Assembly: GCA_015522635.1 (NCBI GenBank)
Contig: WALW01000019.1
Coordinates: 62,001 to 126,000 of the forward strand
Reading direction: 5' to 3'
DNA from: Candidatus Tiamatella incendiivivens
Lineage (GTDB): Archaea > Thermoproteota > Thermoprotei_A > Sulfolobales > Acidilobaceae
Length of the DNA stretch: 64,000 nt
The position numbers and the translations under genes were made by a program. Shown here one piece after another: positions 26,301 to 34,350 of the stretch (its first letter is position 1; each line of letters starts with the position of its first letter). Under the pieces are notes generated by a model. The model did no database searches. It was not told the origin of the DNA and worked only from the letters and a program-made list of their open reading frames with translations.

Positions 26301-27736
26301 AGAAATTCTTCATCTAGACAATAAGTTGTCCTGTTGTCAGTATAGGTTTCTATGCAATCTCTAAGCTTATAAGATAACTTTCTATCAGGGATTACTCTAT
26401 TCTCGGTTACTATGACGCCTTTACCGCCTATAAGGGCAAATACAGGGTTGGATATAGTATCTATGACCAGCTTCCTGCCACGAATCTTGGAACCGCACAG
26501 GGATACTAGCCTGTTGAGGTTCCATGGTGCTACTTGAATTCTTGGAGGGAGAGACTTGCATGCCTTCCTATATATCAGTTTTTCCTTTACAAGTCTCTTT
26601 ATCGCTTCCTCGAATTCCAAGTAATCTTCAAGTCCCTCTATAAGGTATAGTGGATCGTACCACCATCCCATAGTTCTAGCAGTCATATACATCAATAATT
26701 GAGCATAGTTCTCCCAGGGTGATTCTCTATTCTCTATAGGTGGAAGAATGAAAGCATATGGAGAGAAAACAGGTTCTAATGGATTAATGCTTTCAGTTAC
26801 CAGAACGGTATTATTGACATAGGTTTTACTAGGTGTCTCCATTACTATTTTTCCAGGAGGAAAATTCTCATCTTCAAGACGAGGTGTATTAGGTACCTTT
26901 CTCAAGGGTTTATAGGGCGGCCTAACAAAACTTCTAATGCCTTTAGGTAGGAATAGATCCTTCGTTTCTGGAAGTTTGTCCATAACATACTCGATCATCC
27001 AGAGAGCTGAGTCAATTAAGAGTTCCAGTTTTTGTCTAACATCAAGTTTACCTACATTGTAAAGTTTGCTAAGAACTTGTTCTAGCCTAGTCGATGTCAA
27101 TTGTGGTATCGCTAATTTAGCTAGGAGTCTATAATCGATTGAACTCTCGTACAGTTTTTCTTTACCATCAACTCCATATATTATTGTTAGTCTGGGTTTT
27201 AGAATTTGTATTAACGCATCGTAGCTTAGTCCCTCAGCATCCTTCTCTGGAGTTATCACTGCATACTTTCGTCCATTATAGAGGGCTATCTTAGTTTGTT
27301 TGTCTATAACAGCTATGCCCATAATGGATCCTTCGAATAACGAGTAAAAACTCTCCAAATCGAGTAGTTGAGATGTTTTCTTCTCCCATTTTATCCATCC
27401 TTTCGTGAAAAAAGATTCTCTTGCCCGTTTTAGGGTTCCTGTATCAACTAGCTCCGGGTTTCTCTCGGCTATTTTGATAAGTATTGGTAACTCCTCAACT
27501 TCAGACAGTATTCCATAGAGATCAGTGAAGGAGATTCGGCTGCTTTTTAGCATTACCTCTAATGATTTCTCAAGGTTTGCTTTGTCCTCCGTGAATCCGT
27601 AATCTAATCCTATTCTAGCAAGTTCACTCTTTAGCGTCTTCCTCTTTATCCTGTAGGTGAATTGACCTATTTTAGACGCCCGTAGAGAGGTCCCTAGCTT
27701 ATAGTATTCGATAAAGTCGTTCGAATCCGTATCCAT
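23357..27736 (-). CDS. Very large RecQ-like SF2 helicase with long unassigned N-terminal region
   Basis: A 1459-residue protein, much longer than ordinary RecQ (about 600). The helicase core lies in the middle: Walker A VTVLPTGAGKSAIYQ (about residue 720), IVSPLRTLIHDQV, DEVH box ALDEVHTLSKWG (about 827), GFTATLPP (about 867), and helicase motifs V-VI in KAFGMGVDIPNIRYVIHY and YYQEAGRAGRDG (about 1064), which is distinctly RecQ-type. There is no RecQ zinc-binding domain afterwards. About 690 residues precede the core, including GDTLVIAPNNAIRKMLE and VIIVNPEKILARQLP, which may be a decayed second helicase-like module (weak). About 380 residues follow. Start ATG is within 10 bases of a poor RBS. 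Probably acts on DNA structures in repair or defence; exact role unknown. Confidence 0.8.
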   Translation of the reverse strand: MDTDSNDFIEYYKLGTSLRASKIGQFTYRIKRKTLKSELARIGLDYGFTEDKANLEKSLEVMLKSSRISFTDLYGILSEVEELPILIKIAERNPELVDTGTLKRARESFFTKGWIKWEKKTSQLLDLESFYSLFEGSIMGIAVIDKQTKIALYNGRKYAVITPEKDAEGLSYDALIQILKPRLTIIYGVDGKEKLYESSIDYRLLAKLAIPQLTSTRLEQVLSKLYNVGKLDVRQKLELLIDSALWMIEYVMDKLPETKDLFLPKGIRSFVRPPYKPLRKVPNTPRLEDENFPPGKIVMETPSKTYVNNTVLVTESINPLEPVFSPYAFILPPIENRESPWENYAQLLMYMTARTMGWWYDPLYLIEGLEDYLEFEEAIKRLVKEKLIYRKACKSLPPRIQVAPWNLNRLVSLCGSKIRGRKLVIDTISNPVFALIGGKGVIVTENRVIPDRKLSYKLRDCIETYTDNRTTYCLDEEFLERLEQIFPRIEIVSPVNLMPGKLREFFKNDKKYAGNPIVRVFGLTDYITSFHELATAISSLIEGDTLVIAPNNAIRKMLESVNPELTVVTWSELLVSPSVLEEKQHVIIVNPEKILARQLPLSYYSTYELPEAFKELIRNIALKVSRISHGSIITLITRVRPELLEDRVHVHVVESKGLPAVVSSSTIKEMHMNLLKRGVEVFQEYWSKNGGELSIRGYQKRGIAYALSMYTTGSPSVLVTVLPTGAGKSAIYQVLGRVLGESMMGLPAIIVSPLRTLIHDQVRSLNNKGFIAEYIDAGITPKKRRIILSLYENGLLDFLYITPERFEDPIVQDIINPPRRPLFIALDEVHTLSKWGRTFRPSYLHMARILVERNKVNPKIPILGFTATLPPGIDKDVVQILVGGRVDPVVINIDLNDPHRKREEFGWHQSRPLILKGPVIRKELRFDVEPVTSTNQRKEKLLYTLSELSRRLNSKRAPYVGIVFTGFVESEEAPWANVDFVVDLVNKKFGDGYSIGYHGSLSDKERLGIERVIYNSSETGSKPRIVVATKAFGMGVDIPNIRYVIHYMLSESIEDYYQEAGRAGRDGKIAHIISLYSNRDKNLRKRLMELETIQPSSLLRTYNLLVEMHNWLKKHSMNIEVDPYTLILPSEAFIPVTPVRVRRDRTAPLRAAQKILDILAEHEMLTYESFTTNLIPIKADYKEVEPFAESLYPVAPKLYLVTGRLPRGLSPGKITYYLGKIKEDTAVIPLSLECCGNVIFRTASFEESYKKVSLDRGKRSYVVIRLNPEYEYKFLNVLPHTILNYLFIREEEDFERIEYLDELLAKAVDAKIQGKLVDRIVKEGIKSYFSKAPASIGEEFNFRNGFIKTCNRKEECILPVANELGLLLYNTGFNTRRVVLVIEREDDAKRVLSILLKSGLRKPPTVLKYSNLRKGFARRGLLYLMDKGYIVSLLKTNKYVDIEDMVKAYPYLYTYLYKV

Positions 27737-27785
27737 TAGGCATCATCGAAATGAGTTGTTATACCACTCTGTTTTATAACCAGTA

Positions 27786-28343
27786 TTACGCACTATTTGA
27801 AGAGAGCTTACATTTATTCTCAAATAGCAGGCTCTCATATCCTTCCACATGCTCCCCCTTAGATACCTTTATTACGACTAGCCTGTCATCATCTGATACC
27901 CCCGTCTCACCTGAGGCTTCCACCTTTAATACATGCATACACATAGGGAGATACCAATATGCTTCGTAATTGTATTCGGCTTCTGCTTCCTCATAATATT
28001 CCTCGTATATGTTCCTTCCATCCTTTACGTTGAAGCTTATTGACACGTGGAAAATTATAACTGGACGATTGGGTTCTAATAGTACTATATCAGGTTGAAG
28101 CACATTCCAGGAAGCTTGTTGTCCATTGATAAGTATTCTTTCTCCTCGTAGAATGTTCTCCATTCCACGGTGTAGTAATCTTTTCTCCCTCGCCAAAAGT
28201 CCTTTATCCTCTAGAACTCTTTGATAATACCCTGTCTCCTCGTAGTATTTGTATTCGACTACCTGTAATATTTCGCCGTGAGGGTATACTGTGAAAAACC
28301 CAGTCGATTCTATAGGGGTTAATTCAGGTTCACTCCACGGCAA
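27786..28343 (-). CDS. Hypothetical protein upstream of the large helicase
   Basis: A 185-residue acidic, tyrosine-rich protein. A helix LLHRGMENILRGE is followed by strands WNVLQPDIVLLEPNRPVIIFHVSIS and a helix IYEEYYEEAEAEYNYEAYWYLP. The helix-strand(D)-strand order resembles PD-(D/E)xK nucleases, but the E-x-K element is not present (HVS instead), so an inactivated or merely similar fold is possible; this is weak. It ends 49 bases before the start of the large helicase and starts 22 bases after the serine protease gene, so the three may form one operon. Function unknown. Confidence 0.5.
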   Translation of the reverse strand: MPWSEPELTPIESTGFFTVYPHGEILQVVEYKYYEETGYYQRVLEDKGLLAREKRLLHRGMENILRGERILINGQQASWNVLQPDIVLLEPNRPVIIFHVSISFNVKDGRNIYEEYYEEAEAEYNYEAYWYLPMCMHVLKVEASGETGVSDDDRLVVIKVSKGEHVEGYESLLFENKCKLSSNSA

Positions 28344-28365
28344 GATTATTAAATCCTCTCAGAGC

Positions 28366-29202
28366 CTAACTAGTTGTAGATCTTTGCTTATAAGGTATTA
28401 GTGGATGAGGGATATACTCGACTCCTGGCCTGTTCATGGGTGCTTGTGGGAAGAGCTCCATGAACTCGTATATCTCAACGGGTATCTCGTCTTTTACATC
28501 TAACCCTAGTTTCTTAGCTTCCTCAAAGGTTATCGGGTAATCATGCGTCCAATGTCCCTCTGTTAAAAGCTTGGCCAGTTCCCTAGCGCCCTCCTCCCCC
28601 ATTCTATCCTTAACTAATTCTACAATAAACCCTTGAATCTCAGTTAACGCTTTTTCTGCAACATCTGCCATTAACAAAATTTTGTCTGACGTATCTTTCC
28701 CTTTCGTTTGAGCAACCTTAATTATGGACGGTGCGGGTGCATGGAATGTTTGATCTATAGCTAACTGGGGGTCTAAGGGTCCTAGAACAGCGTTAGGATC
28801 CATCCATATTTCATCCGCTGATAATGCTATTAGTGTTCCACCGCTCATAGCATAGTGAGGGATTACCACGACTTTTTTAGCAGGATGCCTTTTCAATGCC
28901 ATAGCTATTTGTGCTGCTGCAAGCACTAGTCCTCCAGGCGTATGTAAGACTAGTGCTATAGGCTGGTCTTTCGGTGTTTGACGTATTGCTCTTATCACTG
29001 CTTCACTATCGTCTATGTCGATGAAACGGTAAATAGGGATTCCTAAAAGCCCTATTTTCTCCTGTCTATGTATAAGTGTGATGAACCTAAAACCATATCT
29101 CTTTTCTAGGACTTGTAAAAGCCTTATACGTGCTGATCGAAGCCTTTGGTAACTGTAGGTCGGTGAGAGGAGTGGTATTAGGAAGAGAAGCCAGAAAAGC
29201 AT
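28366..29202 (-). CDS. Membrane-anchored ClpP-class serine protease (SDH_sah/SppA-like)
   Basis: A 278-residue protein with an N-terminal membrane helix (MLFWLLFLIPLLSP) and a Clp/crotonase-fold protease domain. Seen: IDIDDSEAVIRAIR, LVLHTPGGLVLAAAQIA and the nucleophile segment HYAMSGGTLIALSADEIWMDPNAVLGPLDPQL, with the family's later DHY-type segment HWTHDYPITFEEAKKLG. This is the 'serine dehydrogenase proteinase' (SDH_sah, PF01972) group, related to signal-peptide peptidase A. It probably degrades membrane peptides. The active site would face the cytoplasm or the cell surface depending on helix orientation. Confidence 0.85.
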   Translation of the reverse strand: MLFWLLFLIPLLSPTYSYQRLRSARIRLLQVLEKRYGFRFITLIHRQEKIGLLGIPIYRFIDIDDSEAVIRAIRQTPKDQPIALVLHTPGGLVLAAAQIAMALKRHPAKKVVVIPHYAMSGGTLIALSADEIWMDPNAVLGPLDPQLAIDQTFHAPAPSIIKVAQTKGKDTSDKILLMADVAEKALTEIQGFIVELVKDRMGEEGARELAKLLTEGHWTHDYPITFEEAKKLGLDVKDEIPVEIYEFMELFPQAPMNRPGVEYIPHPLIPYKQRSTTS

Positions 29203-29367
29203 CCATATTATGGTGTTTATCGTATCAGAGCTCAGAGTTCTACACCTCCATATCCCATGATTTCTACATGCTGTACTTAGGTTAAAGTATAGTTATTTTA
29301 TTTGAAACTGGGTGAACTCTAGTTAAAATAGTTTATAAGCAATAATTTCTTCATTGGTGGGTTAATA

Positions 29368-31245
29368 GTGAGCATTATGGGGTACAATAGGAAGCTGCTC
29401 AGAGTTAACGTTTCAACAGGGAAAACAAGTGTTGAAGAGATTGACGAAAAAATCTTGGAGATGTATCTAGGAGGAAAAAGCCTTGGAGTAGCTTACTTCT
29501 ACCGGGAGGTTCCCCCTTGTACTGATCCATTGTCGCCATCAAACAAGATAATCTTCTCTCCTGGAAGTTTATCCGGCCTAGCTCCGGGGTCTAGTAAGGC
29601 TATAGCAGTCTCGAAGAGCCCCTTAACTAAACTCTTGACAGATAGCTCTTTTGGAGACTACTTCTCTCCTCTTCTAAGGAAAGCTGGGTTTGACTTATTA
29701 ATCATTGAGGGAGCTAGCAAAGACCCTGTTTATGTCTACGTGAATAATGGTGAAGCCGAAGTAAGAAGCGCCGAGAAACTCTGGGGAAAGAGTAATTTAG
29801 AAGTGGTTAAGAGGCTGAGATCAGAAGTTAATGGGAAAGCTAGTATTGCTTCAATCGGTCCTGCGGGTGAGAAGTTGGTCAAGTATGCAAATATTATCGC
29901 TGACTCGCAGAGAGCGGCAGGTAGGGGGGGACTAGGAGCTGTCATGGGTTCTAAAAAACTGAAGGCTATAGTGGTATATGGTGAACAAGAGATACCGGTG
30001 GCTTCACCTGAAGAGTTTAAGAAATTATGGGATGAACTATATGTAAAGTACGAGACGTCGGAGCAAACTGCTGACTCAAGAACGCATGGAACAATGAACG
30101 GACTCATATATAGCTCTCAAATGGGAATGTCGCCGAGCTATAACTTCAGGAGGCCCTTTATTCCTTTAGAATTGGCTGAGAAACTCTCGCATAAAGGCAT
30201 TTCCGGGTTTGAAGAAGAAGCTCCATGGTGGATACATGGTAAGTCATGTCCGATTAAATGCTCCAGATACACTAAACTATCCTATAATGGAGAGGAGTTC
30301 GAAGTCAAACCTGAGTACGAGAGTATAGCTATGCTTGGGGCTGCAACAGGAATATTTGATTCTAAAGCAGTGTTATACCTAAATTACCTCGCTAATAACT
30401 ATGGACTGGACTCTATAAGCCTAGGAAACACGGTAGCTTGGTTCCTTGAACTAGTAGAGGAAAAACTAGTCGATCCGGAGGAATTCGGTGTCGATGTAAA
30501 AGGGTTTGGAGATGTAAGGGGCGTTATTACACTTGTTAAGCTGATAGGTGAAAAAAAAGGGGTAGGTATTATATTGTCTGAAGGAGTGAAGCGTGCTTCG
30601 GAATTACTCGGTGTCGGTGAAGACAGGGCTATTCATGTTAAAGGATTAGAGGTGCCAGCATGGGATCCTCGTGGTCTTAGAGGCTTTGCATTAAGTTATG
30701 CAACAGCAGATATAGGGGCTAGTCATCTTAGAGGATGGCCTAAGACTAGGGATAGACCTATTGACGGCCCTGCCGTGGAGGTAGTTGAGAGCCTTGCACA
30801 TGATAGGGATAGAAAGACTGTATTTGACAGCCTTGGATTATGTATATTCATACCATATACCGAAAATGAAATATTGAAGCTTTACAATTATGCAACAGGC
30901 CTTGATGTAGATATCGAAGATCTCTATTTAGCAAGCCGCCGGGAAGAGTGTCTCGCTAGGATCCACAATGTTTTAGACTGGGTTACACCACCGTTACATG
31001 ATACTATACCACTTAGATGGTGGGAGCCTGAAGAGGAGGGGCCTGCTAAGGGCTCAAAGGCTTTTCTCGACAAAGAAGACTTCAAGGCTGCATTAAGAAA
31101 GTACTATGAGATAAGGGGGTGGCATCCTGATTATGGTGTCCCCCTACCAGATACGTTAGAAGAGCTTGGAATTTCGTGGGCTGAGAACGAGGCTGTTATG
31201 GCAATTATGGGTGTGGAGCTGAGGATGAGTTGGATGGAAAAATGA
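29368..31245 (+). CDS. Aldehyde ferredoxin oxidoreductase family protein
   Basis: A 625-residue tungsto-pterin enzyme of the AOR family that oxidises aldehydes to acids with ferredoxin. Typical segments: GGKSLGVAYFYREV, FSPGSLSGLAPGSSK, IGPAGEKLVKYANI, RAAGRGGLGAVMGSKKLKAI, WDPRGLRGFALSYATADIGASHLRG and DSLGLCIFIPY. The cluster motif is unusual: GKSCPIKC has only C-x3-C where the family has C-x2-C-x3-C, so the first cysteine ligand is Gly. The late Cys (DSLGLC) is present. GTG 29368 lies 7 bases behind GGTGG; ATG 29377 is an alternative. Overlaps the PHP gene by four bases (ATGA). Confidence 0.9.
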   Translation: MSIMGYNRKLLRVNVSTGKTSVEEIDEKILEMYLGGKSLGVAYFYREVPPCTDPLSPSNKIIFSPGSLSGLAPGSSKAIAVSKSPLTKLLTDSSFGDYFSPLLRKAGFDLLIIEGASKDPVYVYVNNGEAEVRSAEKLWGKSNLEVVKRLRSEVNGKASIASIGPAGEKLVKYANIIADSQRAAGRGGLGAVMGSKKLKAIVVYGEQEIPVASPEEFKKLWDELYVKYETSEQTADSRTHGTMNGLIYSSQMGMSPSYNFRRPFIPLELAEKLSHKGISGFEEEAPWWIHGKSCPIKCSRYTKLSYNGEEFEVKPEYESIAMLGAATGIFDSKAVLYLNYLANNYGLDSISLGNTVAWFLELVEEKLVDPEEFGVDVKGFGDVRGVITLVKLIGEKKGVGIILSEGVKRASELLGVGEDRAIHVKGLEVPAWDPRGLRGFALSYATADIGASHLRGWPKTRDRPIDGPAVEVVESLAHDRDRKTVFDSLGLCIFIPYTENEILKLYNYATGLDVDIEDLYLASRREECLARIHNVLDWVTPPLHDTIPLRWWEPEEEGPAKGSKAFLDKEDFKAALRKYYEIRGWHPDYGVPLPDTLEELGISWAENEAVMAIMGVELRMSWMEK

Positions 31246-31898
31246 TGGCTGAAACGCATTGCCATACGACAAGTAGTGATGGAAAAGATTCACCTGAAAT
31301 TGTAGTATTGGAGGCATACAAGAAAGGCCTTGATTTTCTCGCTGTCACGGATCATGATACGTTTAGGGGTTCTGTATTAGCGGGGAAAGCGGTAAAGCTA
31401 CACGACCTTGATAGACCTGTTGTAATTTTTGGTAACGAGGTTAGAACCACGTATGGTGATATACTAGTCTTATGCGATAAGCCCCCCTCAAAAGTATCTA
31501 AAGATCCCTGGGAACTCAAAGAAGACGCCGAGGAGAATAACTGTATAACAATAGCTGCTCATCCCTATAGTCCTTATGAGCCAGCTGTAGGTGATCTTAT
31601 ACGGAAAAACCCGGAATTGTTTGACGCCATTGAGGTATGGAACGCTACTAATCTTCCTTACTTGAACAGGAAAGCTTGGAAAGTAGCTAAAGAGCTTGGT
31701 AAACCTGGAACTGCTGGAAGTGATGCGCATGTGAAGGAAGAGTTAGGTTCTGCTGTAACACTAGTCGAATCCTATGATTATAGTATTGAATCCTTTCTAG
31801 AAGCTGTTAGAAAAGGAAAAGTATTGCCGGTTAAAGGTATTCCCAGCTTTAAGGCTATTTTAGTTCATACCGCTTGGGGGATTAAAAGGCGGCTCTAG
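31242..31898 (+). CDS. PHP-domain phosphoesterase
   Basis: About 218 residues of the YciV/TrpH type. Metal-binding motifs are complete: AETHCHTTSSDGKDSPEI, LAVTDHDTF, GNEVRT, IAAHPYSPY and GTAGSDAHVKEELG. Such proteins hydrolyse nucleotide or sugar phosphates, or act as 5'-3' exonucleases on short RNA/DNA. The start ATG overlaps the AOR stop (ATGA), which signals translational coupling; an upstream in-frame TTG at 31230 is less likely. Stop interlocks with trpS (CTAG). Confidence 0.85.
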   Translation: MMAETHCHTTSSDGKDSPEIVVLEAYKKGLDFLAVTDHDTFRGSVLAGKAVKLHDLDRPVVIFGNEVRTTYGDILVLCDKPPSKVSKDPWELKEDAEENNCITIAAHPYSPYEPAVGDLIRKNPELFDAIEVWNATNLPYLNRKAWKVAKELGKPGTAGSDAHVKEELGSAVTLVESYDYSIESFLEAVRKGKVLPVKGIPSFKAILVHTAWGIKRRL

Positions 31899-33016
31899 AA
31901 CTTAGGTGGCTCTATATATCTTAGTACAATATCTTTCGCCTTTTCCAGTTTCTTTTGATGATCCTCGAGGAATTTCTCCAGTAGTTTCCATGCATTCGTC
32001 TTACAGTAACCGCACAATAGTTTACCAGTAATACAAGCATCGTATATTTCCTGCAACTGTTTATCGTCATCAAGTAACTGGAACATATAAAAATCATATA
32101 TTGTGCATTTCCAAGGCTCTGCTCCCAGCTTCTTCTGTTCTTCTACGGTTGCACGTCCACCGGTTAATGCCCTCATGAGTTTAGATCTCGCTACCTCCGG
32201 CAGGTCTGTAAGGAATATCGTGGATTCTGGTTTGCTGCTGCTCATTTTGTTTCCATCAAGTCCCCTCTGTAACATATGATAAGTGGATGCAGGTCTTTCG
32301 AGGCCTAGTTCGTTATGGAATCTGTCTGCAATATCTCTAGCAAGCCTTAGATGGGGGTCCTGGTCTGCTCCTACCGGGACAATAACATTCTTGTATCCGC
32401 CATATTCCTCGAGTTGCACGTGGAGAATATCGGCTGCCTGCGTTAATGCTGACACTACCTTTGAGGGTTCCATTGTCCCATATATTGCTTCCATTTCAGC
32501 TAGACTTACTTTTCTAGAAAACATCTGGATAAGCCTGTAATACATTGGCTTCTGGTTTGTTTGGAAATAGAATACTGCCCTAGATGGATCAAGACCTAGT
32601 GCAATTAGATTCGCTATATACTCATAGAGTCCTATTTCTATAGTTTTTTCTCTATCCATCTTCCTGACAGCATAAGCTTCAGCGTCTGCTATTACTACGT
32701 ATATCCTAACTCCCAGTCTTTGATAGTATATTATCTGATCTGCTGTTAGTTTATGGCCGAAATGGAATCGACCGCTCGGCATGAACCCTGTTAAAAGCGC
32801 TACAGATTCTCCCCTCGATAGAGGCTCAATTACTTTTTTATCGAAGTCTCTGTGACCAAATATTATGCCCCTTCTCATGTACCTGTTGGGTTCCGCTATT
32901 TCTTTGAATTTGCCCTGTACTTCGTTGAATGGCTTTATACCGAATGTTCTCATGAGCCATCCATAGTCTTTTACGCTGATATGACCCCATGGATCCAGTT
33001 TTACTTCACTAGTCAT
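31895..33016 (-). CDS. trpS: Tryptophan--tRNA ligase
   Basis: A 373-residue archaeal/eukaryotic-type TrpRS, class Ic. The HIGH-equivalent motif is GFMPSGRFHFGHKLTADQII (about residue 85) and the signature loop is GNKMSSSKPESTIFL (about 255). The N-terminal LDPWG and FGIKPF segments and the PVGADQDPHLRLARDIA helix are those of TrpRS rather than TyrRS. C-terminal KTNAWKLLEKFLEDHQKKLEKA is the anticodon-binding helix bundle. ATGA overlap with dphB upstream: the two are co-translated. Confidence 0.95.
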   Translation of the reverse strand: MTSEVKLDPWGHISVKDYGWLMRTFGIKPFNEVQGKFKEIAEPNRYMRRGIIFGHRDFDKKVIEPLSRGESVALLTGFMPSGRFHFGHKLTADQIIYYQRLGVRIYVVIADAEAYAVRKMDREKTIEIGLYEYIANLIALGLDPSRAVFYFQTNQKPMYYRLIQMFSRKVSLAEMEAIYGTMEPSKVVSALTQAADILHVQLEEYGGYKNVIVPVGADQDPHLRLARDIADRFHNELGLERPASTYHMLQRGLDGNKMSSSKPESTIFLTDLPEVARSKLMRALTGGRATVEEQKKLGAEPWKCTIYDFYMFQLLDDDKQLQEIYDACITGKLLCGYCKTNAWKLLEKFLEDHQKKLEKAKDIVLRYIEPPKF

Positions 33017-33873
33017 ACATCATCTCCTCTGAAGACACCAGCTCTCTTACATATAGTACTTAACCTAGATTTTAGGGTTTCTCTGTGTATTCCTAGGACT
33101 CTTTCATTGCATTCATAGATTTTCCTCAGCAACTCTTCTTCCTCGAAATGCATTTTCCCAGGTATTACTATTGACTGTGGAATTATATGGAAATCTTTAG
33201 AGGCTATTTCTCTAAGCAGATCGATAGTTATCTTTTGCCGCGGAGTCCCTGAAGCTTCCATAACTATGGCTAGCATATCACCTAGAAGGCTCGATCCCCA
33301 TTTCTTTACTTCCATTTCCATTAAAATGGATGCAGCTTCGTGAGCCTTCATCAACTTACTCTCATCTAGTTTCAGATCGAGAAGAAGCAAAGTGTGCAAT
33401 CCTAGGCACATATTAGTATATAAGTACAAAAGTGTGCTATATGTGTATACTCCATTTAATGGGTAAACTAGCGTTATAATTCTACCGAATTTATATGCTT
33501 GCAAAAGACTCTCCAATATTGAAGTATAGACCCCGGACACGCCGTGGATGACCTTATATGGTACGCTCCTTGATGAAGCCTCTTCTAAGATTATGGAATG
33601 AGTAGTTGCAACTAGAGGATCACCTACAGTTGCAATGCTTACATTATCGGTTTCAGCTTCATGAATTACTTTCCTTACTCCTGGAAACTCTAACGTATCC
33701 CTGGAGACGGGTGTAACAGGTTTACCCAAAATCTTAGACAGGGTTTCTGGGTTTATATCACTAGAGAGATTAGTATATGAATCCAAGTATATGACATTCG
33801 ATTCTTTCAGAGCGTCAATAGCCTCTATGGTTATCTGCCTAATCCATAGTCCTAACCCTACGAGATACAGCAC
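33013..33873 (-). CDS. dphB: Diphthine synthase
   Basis: A 286-residue SAM-dependent methylase of the tetrapyrrole-methylase fold (Dph5) that methylates the modified histidine of elongation factor 2 on the way to diphthamide. Diagnostic parts: MLYLVGLGLW at the N-terminus, VIYLDSYTN, TVGDPLVATTHSIILEEA and the VIHGVSGVYTSILESLLQAYKFGR helix. Length is normal. Start GTG 33873 follows GGTGA by 7 bases. Translationally coupled to trpS. Confidence 0.93.
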   Translation of the reverse strand: MLYLVGLGLWIRQITIEAIDALKESNVIYLDSYTNLSSDINPETLSKILGKPVTPVSRDTLEFPGVRKVIHEAETDNVSIATVGDPLVATTHSIILEEASSRSVPYKVIHGVSGVYTSILESLLQAYKFGRIITLVYPLNGVYTYSTLLYLYTNMCLGLHTLLLLDLKLDESKLMKAHEAASILMEMEVKKWGSSLLGDMLAIVMEASGTPRQKITIDLLREIASKDFHIIPQSIVIPGKMHFEEEELLRKIYECNERVLGIHRETLKSRLSTICKRAGVFRGDDV

Positions 33874-34023
33874 TATAATTCACCATACTAGGGGGTCGGG
33901 TTCTGCCGGAGACCTCATATTGAAGTACAGTCCATAGGAGTATTCCTCATCCCCCACTTCTGAAATCCTGTTTGATGGAAGGTAAAAATAGAATCGTTCA
34001 CCCGTGATTAATACATTATTTAT

Positions 34024-34347
34024 GTGCAGGTGAATCTTACATTGCAAATATCATCATGGACTATGACCAATTTTACTACAATGCAAATAACAGTGCCAGG
34101 AAATAGAGAACCGTCAAGCCTTTCATCAAACTATACGAGCGTTAGAATTTTCAGTCATACTATCAAGCCTATAACCGCTGTAGTTTCAGGCGAATCCGGG
34201 CATAATTATATGATCTACATTATGGTCTTCACCGCCCTTTTAGTAGCGGTACTAACCAGTACCGACATCGATTTCAGCTTTATGAGAAATACTATAAAGA
34301 AGCTTGGTTATTGGCTTAGAAAAATTTATCTTATCGTTTCAAGGTAG
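34024..34347 (+). CDS. Small cell-surface protein with one TM helix
   Basis: A 107-residue protein with a Ser/Thr/Asn-rich N-terminal part holding three N-x-T sequons (NLT, NFT, NYT), one membrane helix (YMIYIMVFTALLVAVLTS) and a short basic tail (RNTIKKLGYWLRK). Charge bias gives an outside N-terminus and cytoplasmic C-terminus, so the sequon part could be glycosylated. Start GTG; an upstream AT-rich TATA-like stretch precedes it with almost no leader. Family not recognised; moderate doubt whether it is expressed. Confidence 0.45.
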   Translation: MQVNLTLQISSWTMTNFTTMQITVPGNREPSSLSSNYTSVRIFSHTIKPITAVVSGESGHNYMIYIMVFTALLVAVLTSTDIDFSFMRNTIKKLGYWLRKIYLIVSR

Positions 34348-34350
34348 GTG

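Noticed and set aside
27751-27969. 72-residue plus-strand open frame between helicase and partner gene
   Set aside because: Antisense to the 185-residue gene, no ribosome binding site, low-complexity composition.
33880-34047. Minus-strand open frame of 55 codons ending 6 bases before dphB (reads ...GERFYFYLPSNRISEVG...)
   Set aside because: It looks somewhat protein-like, but its only early start is TTG without a ribosome binding site, and it overlaps the start of the plus-strand gene at 34024. Not enough support to list as a gene.
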